From an uncultured Clostridium sp. (GTDB lineage: Bacteria; Bacillota; Clostridia; Clostridiales; Clostridiaceae), in the NCBI GenBank assembly GCA_934746785.1, contig CAKVFO010000111.1, positions 1-11,219 on the forward strand: a stretch of 11,219 nt of DNA, written 5' to 3'. How positions within the stretch are numbered: the first letter of the stretch is position 1; each line of letters begins with the position of its first letter. Made by a program: the position numbers and the translations under genes. Below the pieces are notes generated by a model. The model ran no database searches. It was given only the letters and a program-made list of their open reading frames with translations, and was not told the origin of the DNA. This document shows, one piece after another, positions 1 through 6,320 of the stretch.

Positions 1-75
1 CGTGCGAATAGCACGGCCAGCAACAAAGCCTTATAGGCGCAGAGCAAACTACCCGTTTAACGGGTAGTTATGATT
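1..75 (+). mobile_element. Possible right end of an IS200/IS605-type element (tentative)
   Basis: This stretch is clearly GC-richer than its surroundings and packed with small hairpins: CGTGC/GCACG (1-15), GCC/GGC around 28-38, and a perfect 9-bp palindrome AACTACCCG-TTTAA-CGGGTAGTT (47-69). Frame 1 is open from base 1 to a TAG at 34-36, so it could hold the last codons of a gene that begins outside the window. A run of hairpins ending in a perfect palindrome just past a stop codon resembles the right ends, and overlapping guide-RNA regions, of TnpB-encoding IS200/IS605 elements. That is inference: no transposase residues are recognisable here. The palindrome could instead be the terminator of an upstream gene, although no U-tract follows it directly. 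Confidence 0.3.
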
Positions 76-96
76 GTAATTTTAAGTTAGTTATAT

Positions 97-125
97 TTGA
101 AGTATCATTGGCATAAAATTATAGA
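97..125 (+). promoter_or_regulatory. Candidate sigma-A promoter for the btu leader
   Basis: TTGAAG at 97-102 and TATAGA at 120-125 are separated by 17 nt. Transcription from here would start near 132, just upstream of the cobalamin aptamer. The match is moderate and AT-rich sequence yields such matches by chance, but the position is right for the leader. Confidence 0.35.
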
Positions 126-159
126 TTGATAAAAGTACTATATATAAGATATAATATCT

Positions 160-330
160 AAGAATTAGTATGGTGATTTTATATATAATAGGGAATATGG
201 TGAAAAACCATAGCAGCCACCACTGCTGTAATAAGGGATGAAAACTAATAAGTAAGCCATTGAGTTAAAAACTTGAGAAGGTATTTAGTGAGTAATATGA
301 TCTTTAAGCCAGAAGACCTGCCATAATTTT
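160..330 (+). ncRNA. Cobalamin riboswitch (B12 element)
   Basis: Several conserved blocks of the cobalamin aptamer occur in the right order: ATAGGGAATATGGTG at 189-202, then AACC and GCAGCCACCACTGCTGTAA around 207-232, then GCCATTG and GAGAAGG in the middle, and finally the B12 box AGCCAGAAGACCTGCC at 307-322. The RNA binds adenosylcobalamin or a related corrinoid and represses the genes downstream, here btuFCD. No GC-rich terminator with a U-tract lies between the B12 box and the ATG at 379. Control is therefore probably at translation initiation: TTTTTCTT (338-345) can pair with AAGAAAAG (362-369), which leads into the ribosome binding site. The exact ends are approximate. Confidence 0.93.
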
Positions 331-378
331 AATCGTATTTTTCTTTGGATGGAAGGAAGATAAGAAAAGAGGTAAGAA

Positions 379-1305
379 ATGAATAAAATATTAAAAAAGG
401 CAACTTTAGTATTAATGATGATTGCCGTATTTGCAATGGGACTTATTTCATGTGGAAATTCAAATATGAATTCATCTAAAAATGAATCTTCAGTATACCC
501 ATTAACTTTAACAGATTCTTATGGAGGAGAAGTTAGATTAGATAAGGCTCCTGAAAGAATAATATCTATAGCACCTAATATGACAGAACTTGTTTATAAG
601 TTAGGAGCAGGTGATAATTTAGTAGGAAGAACAAAGTATTGTGATTATCCAGAAGAAGCATTAAATGTTGAGTCTATTGGAACATTAAAAACTCCAGATA
701 TTGAAAAAATTATAAGTTTAGAACCAGACTTAGTACTTGCATCAACTCATTTTAGTGAAGAAAATGCACAAAAGCTTGAGAATGCAGGAATAAAAGTTCT
801 TGCCTTATATGAAAAGAATAATGTAGATGGCGTTTATACTATGATTGATACATTAGGAAAAGCTTTAGATAAGCAACCTGAAGCTGATAAAACTATAGAA
901 GAAATGAAATCTACAATTAATGAAGTGACAGAGAAAGTTTCTAAACTTGAAGCACCAACTGTTTATTATGTAGTAGGTTTTGGTGATGGTGGAAACTATA
1001 CAGCACCTGAAAATACTTTTGTAGGACAGTTAATTAAATTAGCAGGTGGAAATAATATAGTACCTGCATCAGACAGCTGGTCATATTCATTAGAAGCATT
1101 AATAGAAGCTGATCCTGAAATAATTGTTGTTGGAAAAGGATTAAAGGAAACATTTAAATCAACTCCAACTTATGATAATTTAACAGCTGTAAAAAATGAT
1201 AAAGTTTATGAAATTGATAATAATTTATTAGATAGACAAGGATATAGAAATGCAGAAGGTGTTAAAAAATTAGCAGAAATATTCCACCCAGAAGCATTTA
1301 AATAA
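379..1305 (+). CDS. btuF: Corrinoid (vitamin B12) ABC transporter substrate-binding lipoprotein BtuF
   Basis: A 308-residue extracellular binding protein that should capture corrinoids and deliver them to BtuCD. The N-terminus is a lipoprotein signal: a basic start (MNKILKK), a hydrophobic core at about 8-22 and a lipobox LISC with the lipidated Cys at residue 25. A Ser/Asn-rich linker follows, then a Peripla_BP_2 domain (class III, two lobes joined by a long helix) from about residue 45 to the end. Typical features are RIISIAPNMTEL at about 60-71, LVGRTKYCDYP and PDLVLAS. The ribosome binding site AAAGAGG lies just before the ATG. Family members also bind haem or ferric siderophores; the B12 riboswitch immediately upstream makes corrinoid the best substrate call. 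First gene of btuFCD. Confidence 0.9.
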   Translation: MNKILKKATLVLMMIAVFAMGLISCGNSNMNSSKNESSVYPLTLTDSYGGEVRLDKAPERIISIAPNMTELVYKLGAGDNLVGRTKYCDYPEEALNVESIGTLKTPDIEKIISLEPDLVLASTHFSEENAQKLENAGIKVLALYEKNNVDGVYTMIDTLGKALDKQPEADKTIEEMKSTINEVTEKVSKLEAPTVYYVVGFGDGGNYTAPENTFVGQLIKLAGGNNIVPASDSWSYSLEALIEADPEIIVVGKGLKETFKSTPTYDNLTAVKNDKVYEIDNNLLDRQGYRNAEGVKKLAEIFHPEAFK

Positions 1306-1325
1306 ATTTAGGAGGAAAGTATACT

Positions 1326-2378
1326 TTGAAAGGAAAGAATAGAAAATACTATCTTTATATTGGCATATTAGCTCTTTTCCTGCTTCTTTGTATATTGGTT
1401 TCTGAATCAGTTGGTTCTGCTTCTATAAGTATTTCAGATAGTTTTAAATTATTACTGTCAAAAATACCAGGATTTAATTCAATTATAGATACAGAATCAA
1501 TAAAAGAATCTCATAAAATAATTATATGGAAGGTGCGTCTGCCAAGAATACTATTGTCTTCCCTAGTTGGAGGAGCTTTAGCTGTGGTAGGATGCACCTT
1601 CCAGGCTGTTTTTCGAAATTCTTTAGCAGATCCACATATACTAGGAATATCATCAGGAGCTGCTCTTGGAGCTACAATATCAATTTTATGTGGAGTAACA
1701 TTAAACTTTTTTGGACTTGGAGTAACAAGTATATTTGCATTTATAGGTGCTATATTAGCAGTTATATTAGTTTATCGTGTAGGTACTTTAGGAGGAAAGT
1801 TTTCAGCAGGAAATTTATTATTAACTGGAACAGCTATAGGAACTATGTTAAGTTCAATAATATCTCTTCTTATGATTTATAACAGAGATGCTATAGAAAA
1901 AGTATATTTGTGGACATTAGGAAGTTTTAGTTCAGCTAATTGGAATAAGGTTTCTTTTTTAGCTATAATATCGTTAGTATGTGTAAGTGTATTATTTATA
2001 TTTGCTAGAGATTTAAATGTACTCTTAACAGGTGATGATTCAGCTCAAAGCTTAGGAATTGATATTGTTAAATTAAAAAAAATATTAATACTTGTATCAT
2101 CTATTCTTGTGGCTTCAAGTGTCTCTGTAAGTGGAACAATAGGGTTTGTAGGACTTATTATTCCACATTGTATGAAACTTATAGTAGGATCGGATCATAG
2201 ATATCTTATTCCTTTTTCTTATTTAGGAGGATCTGCATTTCTAGTTATATGTGATACTTTTTCAAGAACTATAGCAGAGCCGACAGAAATACCAGTAGGA
2301 GTTATAACAGCAGTATTTGGAGCACCATATTTTATATTTCTTCTTTATAGAAATTCAAAGAAAGGAAGGGTATCTTAA
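1326..2378 (+). CDS. btuC: Corrinoid ABC transporter permease BtuC (FecCD family)
   Basis: A 350-residue integral membrane permease of the FecCD family, which forms a dimeric channel in the cytoplasmic membrane with two BtuD subunits. It has a short basic N-terminus and about ten hydrophobic segments. Family signatures include VRLPRILLSSLVGGALA (about 69-85, just before TM2), the region beginning NSLADPHILGISSGA, and a C-terminal block with GFVGLIIPH, VGSDHRYLIP and PVGVITAVFGAPYF that couples to the ATPase. The start is TTG at 1326, supported by a strong AGGAGG at 1310-1315; there is no suitable ATG nearby. It begins 20 nt after btuF and ends 1 nt before the btuD ATG, so the three genes are clearly co-transcribed. 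The length is normal for the family. Confidence 0.92.
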   Translation: MKGKNRKYYLYIGILALFLLLCILVSESVGSASISISDSFKLLLSKIPGFNSIIDTESIKESHKIIIWKVRLPRILLSSLVGGALAVVGCTFQAVFRNSLADPHILGISSGAALGATISILCGVTLNFFGLGVTSIFAFIGAILAVILVYRVGTLGGKFSAGNLLLTGTAIGTMLSSIISLLMIYNRDAIEKVYLWTLGSFSSANWNKVSFLAIISLVCVSVLFIFARDLNVLLTGDDSAQSLGIDIVKLKKILILVSSILVASSVSVSGTIGFVGLIIPHCMKLIVGSDHRYLIPFSYLGGSAFLVICDTFSRTIAEPTEIPVGVITAVFGAPYFIFLLYRNSKKGRVS

Positions 2379-2379
2379 G

Positions 2380-3162
2380 ATGAAGGAATATTCTTTAGAT
2401 ATAAAGGATTTAAACTGGCAGGCGGAAAATTCCAAAATGTACATATTAAATAATGTATCAGCAAGATTTTCTGAAGGGGGATTCCATGGAATTTTAGGAC
2501 CGAATGGTTCAGGAAAAACTTCATTAATACGTCATATATTTAAATTTTTAAATATACAAAAAGGAAGTATTTATCTTGAGAAAAAAGATATAAATAGTAT
2601 ATCAAGAAAGGTTATGGCATCTAAGATATCTTTTGTCCCTCAAAATGTTAACGTAGAAGTTGACTTTACTGCTTATGATATGGTTCTAATGGGAAGAACT
2701 CCTTATCTAAAGAGATTCCAAGATATATCTAAAGAAGATGAGGAGAAGATTTATCATGCTATGAAAATTACAAATACTTTAGATCTGAAAGATAAAAGTT
2801 TTTCATATTTAAGCGGTGGAGAGGCACAAAGAGTTTTAATAGCAAGAGCAATAGCACAAGATACTAAATATTTAGTTTTAGATGAACCTATTTCACATCT
2901 TGATATAAGATATCAAGTTGAAGTTATGGAAACATTAAAAAAATTAAACAAGGAAGAAAATAAAACAATTATAGCTATTTTGCATGACTTAAATCTAAGT
3001 GCAGCTTACTGTGATAAGATACTTTTAATGAAAGATGGTAAAGTTTTTGCAGAAGGAAAATCAGCAGATGTATTAACTAAAGATAATTTAAAAAAAGTCT
3101 ATGATATGGATTTTTCAATTCATTATATAGATAATAGGATGTTTTTTGTTCCAGTGATTTAA
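2380..3162 (+). CDS. btuD: Corrinoid ABC transporter ATP-binding protein BtuD
   Basis: A 260-residue cytoplasmic ATPase that powers corrinoid import through BtuC. All nucleotide-binding motifs are present: Walker A GPNGSGKTS (40-48), Q-loop Gln88, signature LSGGEAQR (144-151), Walker B YLVLDE (164-169, catalytic Glu169), D-loop SHLD (172-175) and the H-loop His202 in AILHDLN. The ATG at 2380 is preferred because AAGGAAGG lies about 10 nt upstream and the protein then begins as relatives do. A longer in-frame reading from 2317 would overlap btuC by 62 nt and add a non-homologous extension. Last gene of btuFCD. By sequence alone it could serve iron-siderophore or haem uptake; the riboswitch decides the call. 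Confidence 0.92.
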   Translation: MKEYSLDIKDLNWQAENSKMYILNNVSARFSEGGFHGILGPNGSGKTSLIRHIFKFLNIQKGSIYLEKKDINSISRKVMASKISFVPQNVNVEVDFTAYDMVLMGRTPYLKRFQDISKEDEEKIYHAMKITNTLDLKDKSFSYLSGGEAQRVLIARAIAQDTKYLVLDEPISHLDIRYQVEVMETLKKLNKEENKTIIAILHDLNLSAAYCDKILLMKDGKVFAEGKSADVLTKDNLKKVYDMDFSIHYIDNRMFFVPVI

Positions 3163-3228
3163 TAATTATTATACCTTTATATTTTTAAAGTATTGCAGAA
3201 GTGTTTTGCTATATATAAATCGATAGTT

Positions 3229-3254
3229 ATTTTATTCCTTACATGGAATAAAAT
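3229..3254 (+). terminator. AT-rich perfect inverted repeat, possible weak terminator after btuD
   Basis: ATTTTATTCC (3229-3238) and GGAATAAAAT (3245-3254) form a perfect 10-bp stem with a 6-nt loop between the end of btuD and the 6S RNA promoter. No U-run follows, and the stem has only two G-C pairs, so it would be a weak terminator. It could instead be a protein-binding operator. The rest of 3163-3260 shows nothing recognisable. Confidence 0.35.
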
Positions 3255-3260
3255 CAGTTA

Positions 3261-3288
3261 TTGCAACTAAAAAATTCTGTGATATAAT
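3261..3288 (+). promoter_or_regulatory. Sigma-A promoter of the 6S RNA gene
   Basis: TTGCAA at 3261-3266 and a perfect TATAAT at 3283-3288 are separated by 16 nt. The predicted start near 3295 is a few bases before the 5' closing stem of the 6S RNA, exactly where its promoter is expected. Confidence 0.7.
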
Positions 3289-3294
3289 AAAATC

Positions 3295-3500
3295 ATAAAT
3301 TACCTGAGATGTTCGCGTAGCTTATCATATTCAACCTACATAACATAATCGGGATTTGCAATATAACTATGAATATTGGACTTCAGAAATTTGATTTGAC
3401 ATCAGCAGAAGATAATAGAATTAGTTTGCGTGAAACCCACCTGCGAGAGGCAGGTCTTGAATATATAAGTAGACGGCATGTTGGGGATTATATTAAGAGA
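3295..3500 (+). ncRNA. ssrS: 6S RNA
   Basis: 6S RNA binds the sigma-70/sigma-A RNA polymerase holoenzyme as a mimic of an open promoter and tunes transcription in stationary phase. The 5' end carries CCTGAGATGTTCGCGTAGC (3303-3321), close to the conserved CUGAGAUGUUCGC of the E. coli molecule. The 3' end carries GTAGACGGCATGTTGGGG, which matches the conserved GCGGCGGCAUCUCGG region. The ends pair: CCTGAGATG (3303-3311) with CATGTTGGG (3477-3485) gives eight pairs and one G-G mismatch. Inside is a compact hairpin ACCTGC-GAGAG-GCAGGT (3439-3455). The length of about 200 nt is typical. It has its own promoter and terminator, so it is an independent gene between btuD and tpx. The exact mature ends are not determined. 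Confidence 0.88.
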
Positions 3501-3504
3501 AATC

Positions 3505-3532
3505 AACACTTCATTTTATGAAGTGTTTTTTT
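3505..3532 (+). terminator. Intrinsic terminator of the 6S RNA gene
   Basis: AACACTTCAT (3505-3514) and ATGAAGTGTT (3518-3527) form a perfect 10-bp stem with a TTT loop, running into a T7 tract (3526-3532). It ends the 6S transcript and separates it from tpx. Confidence 0.88.
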
Positions 3533-3559
3533 ACGTATAGGAAATTTTAAAACTTTTTT
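3526..3559 (+). repeat. Post-terminator direct repeat, copy 1
   Basis: A 34-nt sequence that starts with the T-tract of the 6S terminator, continues as ACGTATAGGAAATT, and ends in TTAAAACTTTTTT. A near-identical copy in the same orientation lies at 10912-10945; the first 21 positions are identical and the tail differs by about one indel and a substitution. Both copies sit on the U-tract of an intrinsic terminator and 40-80 nt before a start codon. The function is unknown. Confidence 0.75.
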
Positions 3560-3636
3560 CTAATATAACATTGTGTGTAAGTAAATTATATATGGGCAAG
3601 ATATATTTGATATATTTTTTTGGAGGTATTAAAAAT

Positions 3637-4128
3637 ATGAAAATAACTTTTAAAGGAAATCCAGTTACATTAGTAGGTAATGATGTGAAAGTGGGAGATA
3701 GTGCTCCAGATTTTGTTCTGACAGATGCTAATTTACAAAGGGTAACTATTAAAGATACTCATGGAAAACGTATATTTGTAGTTGTACCATCAATTGATAC
3801 TCCAGTATGTGATAGAGAAGTGAGAGAGTTTAATGAAGAAGCTTCGTCATTAAAGGATGTTACAGTATATGTTATTTCTATGGATCTTCCATTTGCACAG
3901 AGTAGATGGTGTGGGGCTGAAGGAATAGAAAACGTTAAAATGCTGTCTGATTTTAGAGAAAAAGAATTTGGACCTAATTATGGAGTTTATATACAAGAAT
4001 TAGGGCTTCTTGCAAGAGCTGTTTTTGTTATAGATGAAAAGGATAATGTAGTATATTCAGAGTATTGTGAAGAAGTGTCTAGTGATCCTAACTATGAGGC
4101 AGCCTTAGAAGCAGTTAAAAAAATATAG
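3637..4128 (+). CDS. tpx: Thiol peroxidase (atypical 2-Cys peroxiredoxin, Tpx)
   Basis: A 163-residue cytoplasmic peroxiredoxin that reduces hydrogen peroxide and organic hydroperoxides using thioredoxin-type reductant. The Tpx signature is SIDTPVCDREVREFN, with the peroxidatic Cys58 in the T-x-x-C motif (Thr55). The resolving Cys92 in SRWCGAEG is spaced as in other Tpx proteins (34 residues away). The N-terminal ITFKGNPVTL and the motif VGDSAPDF are also typical, and the length matches the family. The ATG at 3637 is chosen because GGAGG (3622-3626) precedes it at normal spacing; an in-frame TTG at 3571 would add 22 non-homologous residues and lacks a ribosome binding site. No clear promoter was found between the 6S terminator and the gene, so read-through from 6S RNA may contribute. 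Confidence 0.94.
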   Translation: MKITFKGNPVTLVGNDVKVGDSAPDFVLTDANLQRVTIKDTHGKRIFVVVPSIDTPVCDREVREFNEEASSLKDVTVYVISMDLPFAQSRWCGAEGIENVKMLSDFREKEFGPNYGVYIQELGLLARAVFVIDEKDNVVYSEYCEEVSSDPNYEAALEAVKKI

Positions 4129-4132
4129 ATGC

Positions 4133-4160
4133 TTAGAACAGCTCTTTAGAGCTGTTCTAA
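4133..4160 (+). terminator. Hairpin terminator after tpx
   Basis: TTAGAACAGCTC (4133-4144) and GAGCTGTTCTAA (4149-4160) make a perfect 12-bp stem with a TTTA loop, 5 nt after the tpx stop. Only a broken U-tract follows (TTGTATT), so termination may be incomplete. Some read-through into the permease remnant and the glycerate kinase gene is possible. Confidence 0.7.
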
Positions 4161-4161
4161 T

Positions 4162-4927
4162 TGTATTAAAGTTAGAGGTGAATATGATGGACTTACAGGT
4201 GGTGCAAGTCTTACTGAAACCGTAACAATTATGATGAACGGTTCTAAAGGTATGATGACAGCTATATTAAGAATATTAACAGCAGGTGTTTTGGCAGGCG
4301 TATTAATAAAATCAGGAGCAGCAACTAAAATAGCAGAAAGTATAATTTCTAAGATTGGTGAGAGTTTCAGTAATAACAGTAGCACCAATAGCTTTAGAAA
4401 TAGCTAAGAAGTCAAATATAACAAAAAGTGCTATATTACTAGCAATGGTAGGTGGAGGAAAGGCAGGTAATATAATATCGCTAAATCCTAATACAATTGC
4501 TATATCAGAAAATTTAAATTTATCACTAACAAGTGTAATGTCAGCAGGAATAATTTCATCATCAACACTTAAAGATGTAATAATAAGTGGCATAAATACT
4601 TTAGGACTTCCAAGTTTTGCATTAGCACCTGTTTCAGGGATACTTATGGCAGCAACAACTGCATCAACAACTTCGGGAGCGGCAGTAGCAAGTTCAGTAT
4701 TTGGTGAAACTATAGTAAGTCTTGGGGTGTCTTCACTAGCAACGGCAGCAATGATACATGTAGGATGTACAGTTTTAGATCAACTTCCACATGGTAGTTT
4801 CTTTCATTCTACAGGAGGAAGTATTAATATGGGAATGAATGAAAGACTTAAATTAATACCATATGAAGCTATTGTAGGTTTAACTATGACAATAGTTTCA
4901 ATAATAATATTTGGAATAATTATGTAA
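4162..4927 (+). pseudogene. Degraded GntP-family permease (probable glycerate/gluconate:H+ symporter)
   Basis: Remnant of a GntP-family inner-membrane symporter with at least three lesions. Frame 1 (from about 4183) reads YDGLTGGASLTETVTIMM, then RILTAGVLAGVLIKSGAAT and KIGES, ending near 4364. This block is internal to the family's proteins; no start codon, ribosome binding site or first membrane segments precede it. The sequence then jumps to another frame at about 4358-4370 and resumes at VSVITVAPIALEIAKK, so a TM-sized stretch (usually ending in GVFVD) is deleted with a frameshift. It continues with ILLAMVGGGKAGNIIS, where the usual PNPNT reads LNPNT. After LTSVMSAGIISS it jumps in frame to TLKDVIISGINTLG and the normal C-terminus (LPHGSFFHSTGG), skipping much of the middle. 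Only about 250 codons remain of the family's usual 400 or more. Transport activity is almost certainly lost. The neighbouring glycerate kinase points to glycerate as the old substrate. Confidence 0.85.
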
Positions 4928-4947
4928 TAAAAAGGAGAGTAAAATCT

Positions 4948-6072
4948 ATGAAATTTGTATTAGCACCTGATTCATTTAAAGAAAGTATGACTTCTATGGA
5001 AGCATGTTTAGCGATGGAAAAAGGAATTAAAAAAGTATTTAATGATGCAGAATGTATTAAGGTACCTATGGCAGATGGAGGAGAAGGAACTGTAGATGCT
5101 TTAGTAAATGCCACAGAAGGAAAAGTTGCCTGGGTTGAAGTAACTAATCCTTTAGGGAAAAAAATTAAAGCTAATTATGGAATCTTAGGAGATGGAAAGA
5201 CTGCAGTAATTGAAATGGCTAAGGCAAGTGGAATAGAACTTATAGATAGAGCGGAAAGAAATCCTTATGTAACAACAACTTATGGAACTGGAGAAATTAT
5301 TAAAGATGCTGTTAATAAAGGAATAAAACATATATTAATCGGAATAGGTGGAAGTGCAACTAATGATGCAGGTACAGGTATGCTTCAAGCTTTAGGGGTA
5401 AAACTTCTTGATGCTAATAAACAAGAAATAGCATTTGGAGGAGCTGAGCTTGAAAAAATAGAGTATATAGATAAAGGTAATTTAGATGAATTCTTAAAAG
5501 ATGTAACTATTGAAGTAGCCTGTGATGTTACAAATCCCTTAGTAGGTGAAAATGGAGCATCTTATATATTTGGACCTCAAAAGGGTGCAACACCTGAAAT
5601 GGTAAAAGTTTTAGATAATAATTTAAGGCACTTTGCTTTAAAGGTAAAAGAAAGCTTTGGAATTGATATAGCTGAGGTTCCAGGAAGCGGAGCAGCAGGA
5701 GGTCTTGGTGGAGCTTTACTAGGATTTTTAAATGCAGAACTTAGAAGTGGTATAGATTTAGTAATTAAATATACTAATTTAGAAGAAAAAATAAAGGCAT
5801 GTGATTATATATTTACAGGAGAAGGTTCCATAGATGGTCAAACTATTTTGGGAAAGACTCCAGTAGGGGTATCTAAGTTGGGTAAAAAATATAATATACC
5901 AGTTATAGCCTTTGCAGGAAAGGTGGAACCTAAATCATCAAATCTTTATAGTGAAGGAATAAAGTCTATATGCAGCATTATGAGGGGAGTAGAAAATCTT
6001 GATGATGCTTTGAAAAATGGAGCTTCCAATTTAGAAAGAACGGTAGAAAATGTTGTTAGAATAATAAGATAA
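4948..6072 (+). CDS. Glycerate kinase (GarK/GlxK family)
   Basis: A 374-residue cytoplasmic kinase that phosphorylates D-glycerate with ATP. Most members of this family (PF02595) yield 2-phosphoglycerate, which enters lower glycolysis. Family motifs are all intact: MKFVLAPDSFKES at the N-terminus, MADGGEGT (41-48), the Gly-rich IGIGGSATNDAGTG (131-144), CDVTNPLVGENG (192-203) with FGPQKG (208-213), PGSGAAGGLGG (245-255) and FTGEGSIDGQT (289-299). The length is normal. GGAGAG at 4934-4939 supports the ATG. The gene starts 20 nt after the permease pseudogene stop, which suggests a former permease-kinase operon. No dedicated promoter is evident, so transcription may come through the pseudogene. 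The symbol is left blank because garK, glxK and glxK-like names are used interchangeably. Confidence 0.93.
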   Translation: MKFVLAPDSFKESMTSMEACLAMEKGIKKVFNDAECIKVPMADGGEGTVDALVNATEGKVAWVEVTNPLGKKIKANYGILGDGKTAVIEMAKASGIELIDRAERNPYVTTTYGTGEIIKDAVNKGIKHILIGIGGSATNDAGTGMLQALGVKLLDANKQEIAFGGAELEKIEYIDKGNLDEFLKDVTIEVACDVTNPLVGENGASYIFGPQKGATPEMVKVLDNNLRHFALKVKESFGIDIAEVPGSGAAGGLGGALLGFLNAELRSGIDLVIKYTNLEEKIKACDYIFTGEGSIDGQTILGKTPVGVSKLGKKYNIPVIAFAGKVEPKSSNLYSEGIKSICSIMRGVENLDDALKNGASNLERTVENVVRIIR

Positions 6073-6095
6073 AGTATATTTATGTTTTTGAGTAT

Positions 6096-6136
6096 GGGTC
6101 TGTATCAAAAGTTATTGAACAGAACCTATTTTTTTG
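6096..6136 (+). terminator. Intrinsic terminator after glycerate kinase
   Basis: GGGTCTGT (6096-6103) pairs with ACAGAACC (6119-6126) with one mismatch, extended inward by TCAA/TTGA (6105-6108 and 6115-6118) across a single bulge. It is followed by TATTTTTTT. The position, 23 nt after the stop codon, is typical. Confidence 0.75.
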
Positions 6137-6263
6137 TGCATTAGATGATGCATATATTAATTGTTGAAAGTATGTATAGTACTTAAGTACACTATTTTAT
6201 TCAAATTAGTGCATTCCAAAATAAACAAATAACAATATAAATAGAAAAAAATAAAATAAATAC

Positions 6264-6290
6264 TAAAAAAAAGAAATAATTAGCCGAAAA
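6264..6290 (+). promoter_or_regulatory. SigD (sigma-28) flagellar/chemotaxis promoter
   Basis: TAAA at 6264-6267, exactly 15 nt, then GCCGAAAA at 6283-6290. The Gram-positive SigD consensus is TAAA-N15-GCCGATAT, so this matches with correct spacing and an intact GCCGA core. The predicted start is near 6297, about 24 nt before the chemoreceptor ATG. The remaining sequence between the glycerate kinase terminator and this promoter (6137-6263) is AT-rich and shows nothing else recognisable. Confidence 0.72.
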
Positions 6291-6320
6291 TATAATATAT
6301 TGTGAATGAGAGGTTTGATT

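Noticed and set aside
1526..1882. Open frame of 118 codons inside btuC on the same strand
   Set aside because: Out-of-frame shadow of btuC, rich in Ser, Arg, Tyr and Cys with no family resemblance and no ribosome binding site.
2317..2379. Upstream start for btuD
   Set aside because: It would overlap btuC by 62 nt and add 21 residues unlike the family; the ATG at 2380 has its own ribosome binding site.
379..3162. Haem or ferric-siderophore transporter instead of B12
   Set aside because: The protein families overlap, but a complete cobalamin riboswitch sits directly upstream and no Fur-like box was seen.
3571..3636. Upstream TTG start for tpx
   Set aside because: No ribosome binding site, and the extra 22 residues are not part of Tpx proteins; GGAGG at 3622-3626 points to 3637.
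4146..4593. Two minus-strand open frames across the permease remnant
   Set aside because: Antisense shadows; the plus strand carries clear GntP-family sequence in two frames.
4920..5114. Minus-strand open frame of 64 codons
   Set aside because: Antisense shadow of the start of the glycerate kinase gene.
6291..6296. TATAAT as a sigma-A -10 for the chemoreceptor
   Set aside because: No -35 at a suitable distance; the SigD match immediately upstream is better.
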